DNA of 49,707 bases from an uncultured Bacteroidia bacterium (GTDB lineage: Bacteria > Bacteroidota > Bacteroidia > Bacteroidales > UBA932): assembly GCA_902780455.1 (NCBI GenBank), contig CACZFO010000014.1, forward strand, positions 1-49,707, given 5' to 3'. Each line of letters opens with the position of its first letter. Position 1 is the stretch's first letter. Below are positions 1 through 8,291 of the stretch, in pieces. The notes beneath the pieces are model-generated. The model made no database searches, was not told the DNA's origin, and was given only the letters and a program-made list of their open reading frames with translations. The position numbers and the translations under genes were made by a program.

Positions 1-1209
1 GGCCAGACCTCAAAGGCAAAGCTTGCTGAAGATGTTGGAGACTTCTTTGTAACCCTTTACTACATGGACGGTTACGGAGACTACTTCTACGGCCCTATGG
101 TATACTCTACCGGATATCTGGACAGATGGAGGATTGCCTTGTACAGCGAAGGCTTCTGCCTCCAGTCTCCGGGAATCAACCCTCCTTACGACATCCCTGA
201 ACAGAAGTACCAGAAAAAGCTCGCCGAGATTTATGAGGAAAACAGCAACTGGTGCGACATCGTGGGAGTAAGGGACATTGCCACCTTGAACGAAGCCATC
301 AACAGGGGCCACGGCAACATGGTGATCTCCGTTTCCGAAGCCCTCCACGAGAGGAAGTATTCCATGATCGCCGACATGATATCCCACCGCAGCAAGGATG
401 TGAAACTGGTACTGGTTGCCGGCCCTTCCTCCAGCGGCAAGACCACTACCTCAAAGAGGATAGCCCTGCAGATGAAAGTCCTGGGCCTCAATCCCGTGGT
501 TATCGGCATGGATGATTACTTCGTAGACCGCGAACTCACGCCAAAAGACGAAAACGGAGAGTATGATTTTGAGAGCGTATACGCCCTCAACCTCGACATG
601 CTCAACGACCACCTCAACAAGCTCTTCGAGGGCAAGGAGGTAACCCTTCCTAAATTCAACTTCACCACCGGAAAGAACTCCCTTACGGGCCCCGCCATCA
701 AGATGAAGGAGAACGACGTGCTCATCATGGAAGGCATACACGCCCTCAATCCGGTACTGACTGAAAGGATAGCCAACGAGAGGAAATTCAAGGTTTACGC
801 CTCGGCACTCACTTCGCTTGACATAGACGAAAACAACTGCATCTCAACATCCGACAACAGAAAGCTCAGGAGGATGGTTCGCGACTACAAATTCCGCGGC
901 TACAGCGCTGAGCAGACCATTTCAAGATGGACAAGCGTGGCAAAGGGAGAAAGGAAGAACATCTTCCCTTACCAGGAAAATGCTGACATAATGTTCAACT
1001 CATTCCTGCTGTATGAACTTCCTCTGCTCAAATACTTTGCAGAGCCTCTCCTGAGAAGGATCTCCCCTATGAGCCCGGTTTATGCAGAAAGCCTCAGGCT
1101 GCTGAACTTCCTGAGCAGGATAACTGCACTGGGTCCGGAGGACCACAACGCCATACCTCCTACATCCATCATGAGGGAGTTCATAGGAGGAAGCACCTTC
1201 ACCTACTGA
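1..1209 (+). CDS. Nucleoside (uridine) kinase, 3' portion
   Basis: The reading frame is open from the first base of the window, so the gene starts upstream and 402 C-terminal residues are visible. A P-loop of the phosphoribulokinase/uridine kinase family, GPSSSGKTTTS, begins near visible residue 142. It is followed by a substrate-site segment with MDDYF and later by MEGIHALNP, both typical of uridine-kinase-like P-loop kinases. About 140 residues precede the kinase domain, matching the long Bacteroidota form in which a TGS/threonyl-tRNA-synthetase-like N-terminal region is fused to the kinase. Expected role is ATP-dependent phosphorylation of a nucleoside in pyrimidine salvage; substrate specificity cannot be read from the sequence. 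It converges on the response regulator gene with a 21-bp gap. Confidence 0.85.
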   Translation, partial: GQTSKAKLAEDVGDFFVTLYYMDGYGDYFYGPMVYSTGYLDRWRIALYSEGFCLQSPGINPPYDIPEQKYQKKLAEIYEENSNWCDIVGVRDIATLNEAINRGHGNMVISVSEALHERKYSMIADMISHRSKDVKLVLVAGPSSSGKTTTSKRIALQMKVLGLNPVVIGMDDYFVDRELTPKDENGEYDFESVYALNLDMLNDHLNKLFEGKEVTLPKFNFTTGKNSLTGPAIKMKENDVLIMEGIHALNPVLTERIANERKFKVYASALTSLDIDENNCISTSDNRKLRRMVRDYKFRGYSAEQTISRWTSVAKGERKNIFPYQENADIMFNSFLLYELPLLKYFAEPLLRRISPMSPVYAESLRLLNFLSRITALGPEDHNAIPPTSIMREFIGGSTFTY

Positions 1210-1230
1210 CGGGAGAAATGATCCGGGACC

Positions 1231-1899
1231 TTATCCCCTGAGGATTATTCCGGTTTTCTTTATAATCTCGATGGATACATCGGGGTCCGCCTTGAGCGCA
1301 CCTCTGAGTTTGTCTATCTGGACATCGAGGTTGTGGGATATGCTCTCGTTGTCGTAATCGCCCCAGATGGTACCCTGTATCTTCTTGCGGTCCACGCACT
1401 TGCCCATTTCTCGGCAGAGCATTTCAAGAACCTTGGCACCGGTTGGGGTGACCCTGGTTTCCTGGTCGCCGAGAACAAGTCTCCTTGAGGCCGTGTCAAA
1501 GGTGAACCTGCCTATCTTGTATGAATTGTCCGATTCCGTTCCGATTCCTTTCTGCTGAAGCAGGGATTTTATGTTGAGGTCCAGCTGCTGGACGTTGAAT
1601 GGCTTGTTCAGATACATGTTTGCACCGCTCTGCTTGAGGAACTCCATCTTGCCGGTCAGGACAATGACAGGAATGTCGTTGTTGGACTGGCGGATCTTCT
1701 CTATCATGGTATTGCCGTCCATGCCGTCTCCCATCTCAAGGTCTGAAACTACAATGTCCGGCCGGAATGAAGTTATGGCCTTGAGGCCCTCCTTGCCGTC
1801 TACAGCGGTCTCTACCAAGTAATCTCCCTGCCTCTCAAGCTTTTTCTTGATCAGGAAACTGAGGTTGGTATCGTCTTCAACTATAAGCAGCCTTATCAT
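1231..1899 (-). CDS. OmpR/RprY-type response regulator
   Basis: A 222-residue two-domain response regulator. The N-terminal receiver domain has the acidic pair E8/D9/D10, the probable phospho-acceptor D53, T82 and K99, so all switch residues are present. Residues from about 125 form a winged-helix trans-regulatory domain that opens with YKIGRFTFD, closely resembling the RprY type of Bacteroides. It lies 14 bp downstream of the sensor kinase gene on the same strand and is almost certainly its partner. The receiver is slightly shortened after T82, where the usual SA/D insert is lacking, but no key residue is lost. The regulated genes cannot be inferred from this window. Confidence 0.88.
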   Translation of the reverse strand: MIRLLIVEDDTNLSFLIKKKLERQGDYLVETAVDGKEGLKAITSFRPDIVVSDLEMGDGMDGNTMIEKIRQSNNDIPVIVLTGKMEFLKQSGANMYLNKPFNVQQLDLNIKSLLQQKGIGTESDNSYKIGRFTFDTASRRLVLGDQETRVTPTGAKVLEMLCREMGKCVDRKKIQGTIWGDYDNESISHNLDVQIDKLRGALKADPDVSIEIIKKTGIILRG

Positions 1900-1913
1900 A
1901 TCGGTGAACTTTT

Positions 1914-3221
1914 CTAATCTTCCTTGATTTCATACTGGCGCCTGGAAGGGAAGCCCAGGATGACCTCGGTGAACACACCCTCCTGACTGTCTATGCTGAC
2001 ATATCCCCCGAAGAATTTCATAAGCCGGTAGACATAGTTCAGGCCAATCCCATGGCCGGAGATCCCGACAGTGTTCTCCCCTCTTTCAAACTTCTTGAAA
2101 AGACGCTTTGATGCCTCCTTGGAAAAACCCGTACCGTTGTCTTTGATGCGGATTTCCGTATATCTTCCTTTTCTTACGCTCCTGGCTTTTATATCAACGC
2201 TTTTTGATGAATACTTTATGGAATTGTCTATCAGGTTGTCCATTATCTCGGTCAGGTAAAGGCGGTCGGCTATCAGCCACTTCTCCTGAGACATGTCTGC
2301 ACTGAAGGCAACTTCTTTGGCAGCTGTAGGATAAAGAGCCTCAAGCTTGGACTTTACGCCGTTGAAGAACTGCTCCAGGTCTATCTGCTCGTACACGAAT
2401 TTGAGCTTCTTGTTGTCTACCTTGGCAACATTGATCACCTTCTCGCAGATCTGGTTCAGATGGCGGCATTCGTCGTCCAGTATCCTTATCTGCTCCATGG
2501 TATCAGGATCGGAATTGAATGCGGGATTGTCCTTGAAGTCCTCAGCTATTATCATGATTGAAGACAACGGGGTCTTCATGTCGTGTATCATGGCATAGGT
2601 ATGGTCTTTCCTCAGGTTGTTGATGAAGGTCACCTTGTTGAGCGTCCTTATCATCTTATACAAGCTGAACAGTACGAACAAGGCTATCAGGAAAGAAAAG
2701 AAAATCAGCATCTTAAGGCTAGGAAGTATAGCCCTGTAGGGGTTGGTTATCACTGCAGCCACGCCCCGTGTCAGATCTGAAGTTACCGGCACTACATGGG
2801 TGGACAGCCTTGAGAAAGTGCTCTTCTCCTTTTCGGGATCGGAGAGGAAATCATCTGCCGTTCTGAAGACATTGGTATCGTTGACCGTCTGAACAATCCT
2901 GAAGCTGAGGGTCTGAAGCTCCTTCTGGGCAAGGTTGGCTGCAAAGATGGACCTGATGGTGTCCAGATCCGGAACACTTCCGCTTTTTTCCAGGAGGTCT
3001 CCGATATTCATCAGCACGTTTGAAGAAGAAAAGCCCGACGTATCCGTCAACCTGTAGAACCTCATCATGGACTCTTCTTCCACGGCCGTGCGGAAACATT
3101 CGTCAACCGTCTCGTACAAGTTCTTTTCCAGGGAGTTGTAAACCCTGGCAAGAAGAAAGTACTGCAGCGGCAGAAGAGCCACGGCCGAAACTATTGCCAA
3201 TATCTTGAAGGGCCACTTCAT
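1914..3221 (-). CDS. Membrane sensor histidine kinase
   Basis: A 435-residue kinase partnered with the downstream response regulator. One membrane helix lies at about residues 7-27 and a second at about 170-190, flanking a periplasmic sensor region of some 140 residues with no recognised domain. The HisKA box is IHDMKTPLSS, with H213 as phosphorylation site. The ATPase domain shows the N box (DNLIDNSIKYS, around N329/N333), the G1 box DNGTGF around D361 and the G2 box GHGIGL near residue 389. The architecture matches RprX-like kinases of Bacteroidales. The start codon is 1 base after the stop of the PfkB-family kinase gene, which argues for a three-gene transcript. The signal sensed is unknown. 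Confidence 0.88.
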   Translation of the reverse strand: MKWPFKILAIVSAVALLPLQYFLLARVYNSLEKNLYETVDECFRTAVEEESMMRFYRLTDTSGFSSSNVLMNIGDLLEKSGSVPDLDTIRSIFAANLAQKELQTLSFRIVQTVNDTNVFRTADDFLSDPEKEKSTFSRLSTHVVPVTSDLTRGVAAVITNPYRAILPSLKMLIFFSFLIALFVLFSLYKMIRTLNKVTFINNLRKDHTYAMIHDMKTPLSSIMIIAEDFKDNPAFNSDPDTMEQIRILDDECRHLNQICEKVINVAKVDNKKLKFVYEQIDLEQFFNGVKSKLEALYPTAAKEVAFSADMSQEKWLIADRLYLTEIMDNLIDNSIKYSSKSVDIKARSVRKGRYTEIRIKDNGTGFSKEASKRLFKKFERGENTVGISGHGIGLNYVYRLMKFFGGYVSIDSQEGVFTEVILGFPSRRQYEIKED

Positions 3222-3222
3222 A

Positions 3223-4212
3223 TCAAGCCTGATCGATTATATCCCTGATTCCACTCCTGATTTCATCCCATGTAGCGCTGTCCATCTTGGTTCCTATTAT
3301 CTCAACCACCTTGGAAGATGCGAGGGAACCTATCTTTCCGCAAACGTCAAGAGGCAGGCCGCATGAATAACCGTACAGGAATCCTGCTGCGAACGTGTCT
3401 CCAGCACCGGTCGCATCTACAGCCTTTGCCGGGCATGGAGCTATCTTGTACTTGAGGTTTCCGCTCTTGACGAACGAACCCTCCGCTCCAACCTTGACCA
3501 CCGCTATCTTGCAGACCTCTGCCAGACTGTCGAGCGCATCCTCAGGGGCTTTGTGGGTGAAGGACCTGGATTCAGACTCGTTTGCAAATACGATGTCTAC
3601 ATAGCCTTCAACAATCTGGTGGAGGAATTCATAGTTGCTCTCCACAACGTTGTAGCTGGCAAGGTCTATGGAAATTGTCATGCCTTTTTTCTTCCCGATT
3701 TCAACTGCACGTCTTACAAGGTCGTGATTCTGGACAAGATAACCTTCCAGATGGAGTATGTCATAGCCGTCAAAGAAACTTTCATCCAGGTCTTCCGGTC
3801 CCAGTTCCAGCGTAGCGCCCATGTAGTTTGCAAAGGTACGTTCGGCATTCGGTGGGGTTATCAGCACCATGGACCTGCCACTGGACTGGGTTCCCAGCAG
3901 CAGGATTGAGGAAATCCCGGTCTGCTGCTGCCCTTCCTTGAACAAACGGCCGAGTTCGTCATCGCCCACCTTGCCGATGAAAGCGCTCTTCATTCCCAGT
4001 ATTGAAGCGCTTGAAATTGTATTTGCCGCACTTCCGCCGGGAACTATCTGCACCTTCTTTCCCTTGATCTCGTTCCAGATGGTAGAGGCGGTTTCAGAGT
4101 CCACCCAGTTCATGCTGCCCTTTGGAAGATTGTATTTTTTCAACAGGGAATCATCTTCAACGACAGCCAGAATGTCTGTCAGGGCGTTTCCTATTCCTAT
4201 GATTGATTTCAT
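3223..4212 (-). CDS. PfkB-family kinase, adenosine-kinase type
   Basis: A full-length 329-residue ribokinase-fold enzyme. The N-terminal signature IGIGNALTDILA and the first glycine-rich PfkB signature PGGSAANT (residues 58-65) are present. The C-terminal PfkB signature DATGAGDTFAAGF contains the anion hole GAGD and catalytic base D272. Bacteroidota proteins of this kind are usually annotated adenosine kinase; that fits here but other nucleoside or sugar substrates are possible. The gene heads a tight leftward unit with the sensor kinase (1-bp gap) and response regulator. A TAnnTTTG promoter box lies about 30 bases upstream on the minus strand. Why a nucleoside kinase should be co-transcribed with a two-component system is not apparent. 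Confidence 0.82.
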   Translation of the reverse strand: MKSIIGIGNALTDILAVVEDDSLLKKYNLPKGSMNWVDSETASTIWNEIKGKKVQIVPGGSAANTISSASILGMKSAFIGKVGDDELGRLFKEGQQQTGISSILLLGTQSSGRSMVLITPPNAERTFANYMGATLELGPEDLDESFFDGYDILHLEGYLVQNHDLVRRAVEIGKKKGMTISIDLASYNVVESNYEFLHQIVEGYVDIVFANESESRSFTHKAPEDALDSLAEVCKIAVVKVGAEGSFVKSGNLKYKIAPCPAKAVDATGAGDTFAAGFLYGYSCGLPLDVCGKIGSLASSKVVEIIGTKMDSATWDEIRSGIRDIIDQA

Positions 4213-4240
4213 TAAAGTCTCATCTAAATTTGCACCTTTA

Positions 4241-4270
4241 CAAAGGTATCATTTATTTTGCGTAAATTTG
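4241..4270. promoter_or_regulatory. Divergent pair of Bacteroidota promoter -7 boxes
   Basis: On the minus strand TACCTTTG occupies 4248 to 4241, serving the PfkB kinase operon. On the plus strand TAAATTTG occupies 4263-4270, serving the flippase-like gene at 4293. Both match TAnnTTTG exactly. No exact TTTG box is found at the usual 19-21 bp upstream for either. Confidence 0.6.
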
Positions 4271-4292
4271 TTTTAGCGCTAAAAAAAGAGTT

Positions 4293-5318
4293 ATGCAGGG
4301 AGAAAAAACCAAACGGTTTTCCGCAAAAAACATCATACAGTATGTCCTGATGCTGTCGATAGCCATCCTGTTGCTGTACTTTTGCTTCAGGAATGTCGAA
4401 TGGGGAGATTTCGTATCAAAACTGTCCGCATGCCGTTGGGAGTGGATCGTAATGGCAATGCTGGTCGGGGTGGTTGAATTTGCCGTCAGGGGATACAGAT
4501 GGAAGATGATACTCTCCCAGATAGATCCCGAATCTTCTTTCGGCGCCTCTTATCATGGAGTCACAATCGGCAACCTGGCAAACTTCGCATTCCCCAGGAT
4601 CGGCGAAATCGTAAGATGCGGAGTGGTTTCAACCCTGAAGAAGGGCACTACGTTCGAAGGAGCTGTGGGCACCGTAGTGGCCGAAAGGGCCTGGGACCTC
4701 ATATGCCTGATAACCATCACGATAGTCTTTGCCGCCTCTTGCTGGGGAGAATTCGGTGAATTCTTCAAGAAAAACATGATCGACCCGAATTCCGGGGACA
4801 AGTCGGCTTCGGCCCTGACCATAACCCTTATCGTCATAGCCGGCATCGTGCTGCTGTGCACCCTGGCCTACCTGTTCAGGAAGAAATTGACAAAGACCAA
4901 GGTGGGAAAGAAAGTTTCCGGTTTCGTATCCAACTTGTGGAAAGGTGTAAAATCCGTCTTTAGGATAAGGAACAAGTGGTTGTTCTTCCTCCTGACAATC
5001 CTTCTCTGGGGAACCTTCCTCGCCACAAGCATCTGCACTATCAGGGCATTCCCTCTGCTCGACCCGCTTGGTTGGAAAGATGCCCTGTTCCTGATGGTTG
5101 TGGGCAGCCTTGGCTGGGTAGTACCAGTACAGGGCGGCCTCGGCGCCTATCATTCCATCATAGCGCTGGCTGCCACCCAGATATACTCGCTCCAGTGGAA
5201 CGACGGAATGGTCTTCGCAACAGTCAGCCACGGGTCCCAGGCGGTCATAATGATACTGACCGGCGTTCTGTCGCTGATTATCTACACCTTCCTCAAAAGA
5301 AAAAAGAATCTGTCATGA
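4293..5318 (+). CDS. Flippase-like integral membrane protein (LPG synthase TM / UPF0104 family)
   Basis: A 341-residue polytopic membrane protein with roughly eight hydrophobic segments. It has the hallmarks of the lysylphosphatidylglycerol synthetase transmembrane (UPF0104, AglD/MprF flippase-like) family: the VEFAVRGYRWKMIL segment, a GEIVRCG motif and the VVAERAWD motif in the middle, and a conserved glycine-rich VQGGLGAYH near the C-terminus. The soluble aminoacyltransferase domain of full MprF is absent, so this is the stand-alone transmembrane version whose transported lipid is not established. The last codon overlaps the start of the GH77-like gene (ATGA), so the two are translationally coupled, an unexpected partnership of a membrane flippase-like protein with a starch-family protein. 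Confidence 0.8.
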   Translation: MQGEKTKRFSAKNIIQYVLMLSIAILLLYFCFRNVEWGDFVSKLSACRWEWIVMAMLVGVVEFAVRGYRWKMILSQIDPESSFGASYHGVTIGNLANFAFPRIGEIVRCGVVSTLKKGTTFEGAVGTVVAERAWDLICLITITIVFAASCWGEFGEFFKKNMIDPNSGDKSASALTITLIVIAGIVLLCTLAYLFRKKLTKTKVGKKVSGFVSNLWKGVKSVFRIRNKWLFFLLTILLWGTFLATSICTIRAFPLLDPLGWKDALFLMVVGSLGWVVPVQGGLGAYHSIIALAATQIYSLQWNDGMVFATVSHGSQAVIMILTGVLSLIIYTFLKRKKNLS

Positions 5319-7495
5319 ACATATACTTCAGAGTAAGGGTCAACACAAAAGAAGGCGAAGAAGTTTTCATAACCGGCTCCTCCCCCCTTCTTGGAAATTA
5401 TTATCCCGACAAGGCCTTCAGGATGGAAGACTGCGGAAAGAACCAGGCTGGCGAAACCCTGTGGGAAGCCAGGCTCCAGTTTGATTCGCTCAAGGAAAGA
5501 TTCCTTTTTTACAAGTACTTTGTAAAGAGTGCAGACGGAACCCTCACCTACGAGGTCGGAGGAGGAAGAAGGCTCGCCCTTAACTCCCTGACGTCAAAGA
5601 TTGAAAGCATCGACCACTGGCAGGAATATACAGAAGAAGCCCCATTCCTCACCGATCCTTTTGCCCATGTGTTCTACGGTTCAACATACAGCCCCTACAC
5701 CCAGACCCACAACAACAGCTATGAACTCATCATCAGAGCCGTTGTTCCAAACGTACCAAGAGACTGCAGGATAGTGCTGTGCGGAGACGGAAAAAGGCTG
5801 GGAAACCACAAGCCCGAACACGGTATGAAGATGGCCCGTCTCAAAGGCCTCAAATGGATTGCCAGCTTCTGTACGGAGGGAATGGCAGGACAGACTCTCA
5901 GATACCGTCTGGCAATGGTAAACACCAGGACAGGAGAGTCTGTTTTTGAAACTCTTCCCGATGACAGAGACAGGGAATTCCTGATTCCTGAAATAGGAAA
6001 GAATGAAACCCTGATAAAAGAACATTCTCAAGTGAAGTTTCCTCCGATGTTCAGGAAATTCACCGGATGCAGCGTTCCTGTATTCTCCCTCAGGAGCACC
6101 CGCAGCAGCGGATGCGGAGAAATTCAAGACCTCATGCTCCTGATAGACTGGGCAGAGAAAACCGGACAGAAAGTTATTGAAATACTTCCGGTAAACGATA
6201 CGGCACAGTCTCTTACCGGACGTGACTCCTCTCCTTACAGAGCGATAAGTTCTCTTGCCATCAACCCTTTATACCTGTCTCTTGGAGACATGGGGCAGCT
6301 TGCAGACCCTGAAAAAGAGAAACAGTACCGAAGGGAAATAAAATCTCTTGAACGTAGGGCTGCGGTTGATTACGAAGACCTCTACTATTTCAAGAAAAGA
6401 TACCTGCGTGAACTCTTTGACCAAAGAGGAAAGAAAGACGGTGCACATCCCGATTTCTACAAATTCCTAAACGAGCACAAAGACTGGGTTTACGGATATG
6501 CGCTGTTCTGCTCCCTCCGGGATTTCTACAATACAGCAGACTTCAGCATGTGGACTGTTTTCAGCACCTATTCAGAAGACATGGCCGTTGCCTTTGGAAA
6601 CAGGACCATGAGCAAGACATTCGCCCAGGCCCACGGTACCTTGAGCAAACTCGGTTGGGAAGACATACAGAAAATCCACCAGCAGGCACAATTCCATATC
6701 TGGCTTCAGTTCCATCTTTTCAGGCAGCTGGACCAGGTCATAAAGTATGCCCACGGCAAGGGAATCGCGATAAAAGGAGAACTCCAGATGAGGGTACTCA
6801 AAAACAGTGTGGACACCTGGAAGTTCCCTCACCTTTTCACCAGTGAAGAAAAAGACGGCTACGCTGTCTTCAACTGGAAGGCCATGGAGGAGGAAAACTT
6901 CATGTGGTGGAAAAAGAGGATGAGGGTAATGAGCTGGTATCTCGATATATACAGCATACGTGAGGAAGACGTCTGCACTGCAGAAGAAAATCCGGTATAC
7001 AAGAAGATGATTCCACAGCTTGTGGCAACATCCAACATGATGGGCTGGGGCAACGGATGGGAAAGCCTCAGGCTCCTGTCCATGTCAAAGGCAGAAGATA
7101 ATCTGCCAACTCCGTATCTCGGCGCCGTTTACTCCTCCACCCCACAGTCCGGAACAATGAGAATGTGGCTGGGAGAAAAGAACAGGACAATCAGTTTCAC
7201 CTCTGAAGACAAGAAACAGACTTTCTTCGATGCCACAAAAGATGAGTGCAAGGGTGAGATTGAAGACATCCTCAAAAAAGACAGCATGTTCGCGATGGTT
7301 TCCCTCCAGGACTGGATGAGCCTCGACTCAAAACTCAGGAGCCGCTTCCCTTATTCCGAGAGGATCAACGATCCTCAGGAAAAAGAGCAGGTCTGGAAAT
7401 ACCGCATGCACATAAACTTGGAGAGCCTGCTCGAGGCAGACTCTCTCAATAACATCATATCCAAGCTGATATCAGAAACCAGCCGGGCAGATTAA
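5315..7495 (+). CDS. GH77 4-alpha-glucanotransferase homologue, probably catalytically inactive
   Basis: A 726-residue protein; the start at 5315 overlaps the preceding stop codon. Residues 1-90 and about 125-230 resemble two CBM20 starch-binding domains. From about residue 240 it follows Bacteroidota GH77 enzymes closely (PVFSLRS, GQKVIEILPVNDTAQS, DSSPYRAISSLAINPLYL). The active site is destroyed. The nucleophile motif FRIDH aligns with YSIRE (D replaced by R549). The acid/base motif GEDLG aligns with TSNMM (E replaced by S573). The third motif STHDMST aligns with STPQSGT (D replaced by Q611). The GAPPD...GQNWG loop and roughly 150 residues between the nucleophile and acid/base motifs are also missing, which explains the short length (family recollection about 890 residues). 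The frame is intact, so it looks like a maintained pseudoenzyme, perhaps an alpha-glucan-binding or scaffold protein. Confidence 0.82.
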   Translation: MNIYFRVRVNTKEGEEVFITGSSPLLGNYYPDKAFRMEDCGKNQAGETLWEARLQFDSLKERFLFYKYFVKSADGTLTYEVGGGRRLALNSLTSKIESIDHWQEYTEEAPFLTDPFAHVFYGSTYSPYTQTHNNSYELIIRAVVPNVPRDCRIVLCGDGKRLGNHKPEHGMKMARLKGLKWIASFCTEGMAGQTLRYRLAMVNTRTGESVFETLPDDRDREFLIPEIGKNETLIKEHSQVKFPPMFRKFTGCSVPVFSLRSTRSSGCGEIQDLMLLIDWAEKTGQKVIEILPVNDTAQSLTGRDSSPYRAISSLAINPLYLSLGDMGQLADPEKEKQYRREIKSLERRAAVDYEDLYYFKKRYLRELFDQRGKKDGAHPDFYKFLNEHKDWVYGYALFCSLRDFYNTADFSMWTVFSTYSEDMAVAFGNRTMSKTFAQAHGTLSKLGWEDIQKIHQQAQFHIWLQFHLFRQLDQVIKYAHGKGIAIKGELQMRVLKNSVDTWKFPHLFTSEEKDGYAVFNWKAMEEENFMWWKKRMRVMSWYLDIYSIREEDVCTAEENPVYKKMIPQLVATSNMMGWGNGWESLRLLSMSKAEDNLPTPYLGAVYSSTPQSGTMRMWLGEKNRTISFTSEDKKQTFFDATKDECKGEIEDILKKDSMFAMVSLQDWMSLDSKLRSRFPYSERINDPQEKEQVWKYRMHINLESLLEADSLNNIISKLISETSRAD

Positions 7496-7497
7496 CC

Positions 7498-8277
7498 TTA
7501 CTTGCGGCTTGAGTATTCTGAAGCAAGTTTTACAAGGTGCTCAAACAGAGGAAGGAATTCATAGCTTCCGGAATAGACGAATCCTTCAGGATGGAACTGT
7601 ACGCCAAAGGATTTGCCGTCTGCACTTTCTATAGCCTCGACCACTCCGTCCTTTGCCCTTGCGGTAACCTTGTAGCCGGGCGCCACCTTGCCGACGGCCT
7701 GATGGTGGAAGGAATTGACGGCAGCTGAATCTGTCCCGAGAAGTTTTGCAAGAAGAGAACCTTTCTCAATTGAAATGGTATGGCTTGCATGACCGCGCGG
7801 AGCATTCTGACGGTGCTGGATAGCATCCGGTACGGTTGACGGTATATCCTGGATGAGGTCTCCTCCCATCGCTATGTTGAGGCACTGCTCACCCCTGCAG
7901 ATTCCAAAAACAGGGATACCTCTCTTGATTGCCCTGCGTATAATTGTCAGGTCGTATTTGTCTCTGTTTGGAACCACCTCTCCCTGGTAAAGGCTCGGCT
8001 CCTGGTTGAAAAGAAGCGAACTTACATCTTCACCGCCGGTCATCAGCAGACCGTCTATGCGGTCAAGATATTCGTCTATTTCCTTTTCGGATGTTGTCAG
8101 CGGAATTACGAACGGAACACCACCGGCCTTCCTTACGCTTACAACGTAGGTCATACCTACTTCTACGGTAGACCCGTCAATCGAGCAGGAAATACCGATA
8201 ACCGGTTTCTTCTGGGCACTCAGCCCCAGAGGAATGAGCAGCATCAACACTGCCGCTGCAAAAATCAATTTTTTCAT
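7498..8277 (-). CDS. Exported class I glutamine-amidotransferase-like peptidase C26
   Basis: A 259-residue protein with a clear signal peptide: lysines, then a hydrophobic stretch ending at LGLSA around residue 21. The remainder is a class I amidotransferase/gamma-glutamyl hydrolase fold (PuuD-like). It has the nucleophile elbow FGICRGEQC with C127, an FHHQAV segment at 190-195 and the catalytic pair GVQFHPEG with H229 and E231. All triad residues are present, so it should hydrolyse a gamma-glutamyl bond, but outside the cytoplasm rather than inside like PuuD. It lies 14 bp downstream of a beta-lactamase-fold hydrolase on the same strand, suggesting a joint role in periplasmic peptide or glutamyl-compound degradation. 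Substrate unknown. Confidence 0.83.
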   Translation of the reverse strand: MKKLIFAAAVLMLLIPLGLSAQKKPVIGISCSIDGSTVEVGMTYVVSVRKAGGVPFVIPLTTSEKEIDEYLDRIDGLLMTGGEDVSSLLFNQEPSLYQGEVVPNRDKYDLTIIRRAIKRGIPVFGICRGEQCLNIAMGGDLIQDIPSTVPDAIQHRQNAPRGHASHTISIEKGSLLAKLLGTDSAAVNSFHHQAVGKVAPGYKVTARAKDGVVEAIESADGKSFGVQFHPEGFVYSGSYEFLPLFEHLVKLASEYSSRK

Positions 8278-8291
8278 ATCCGTCTTGCTGT

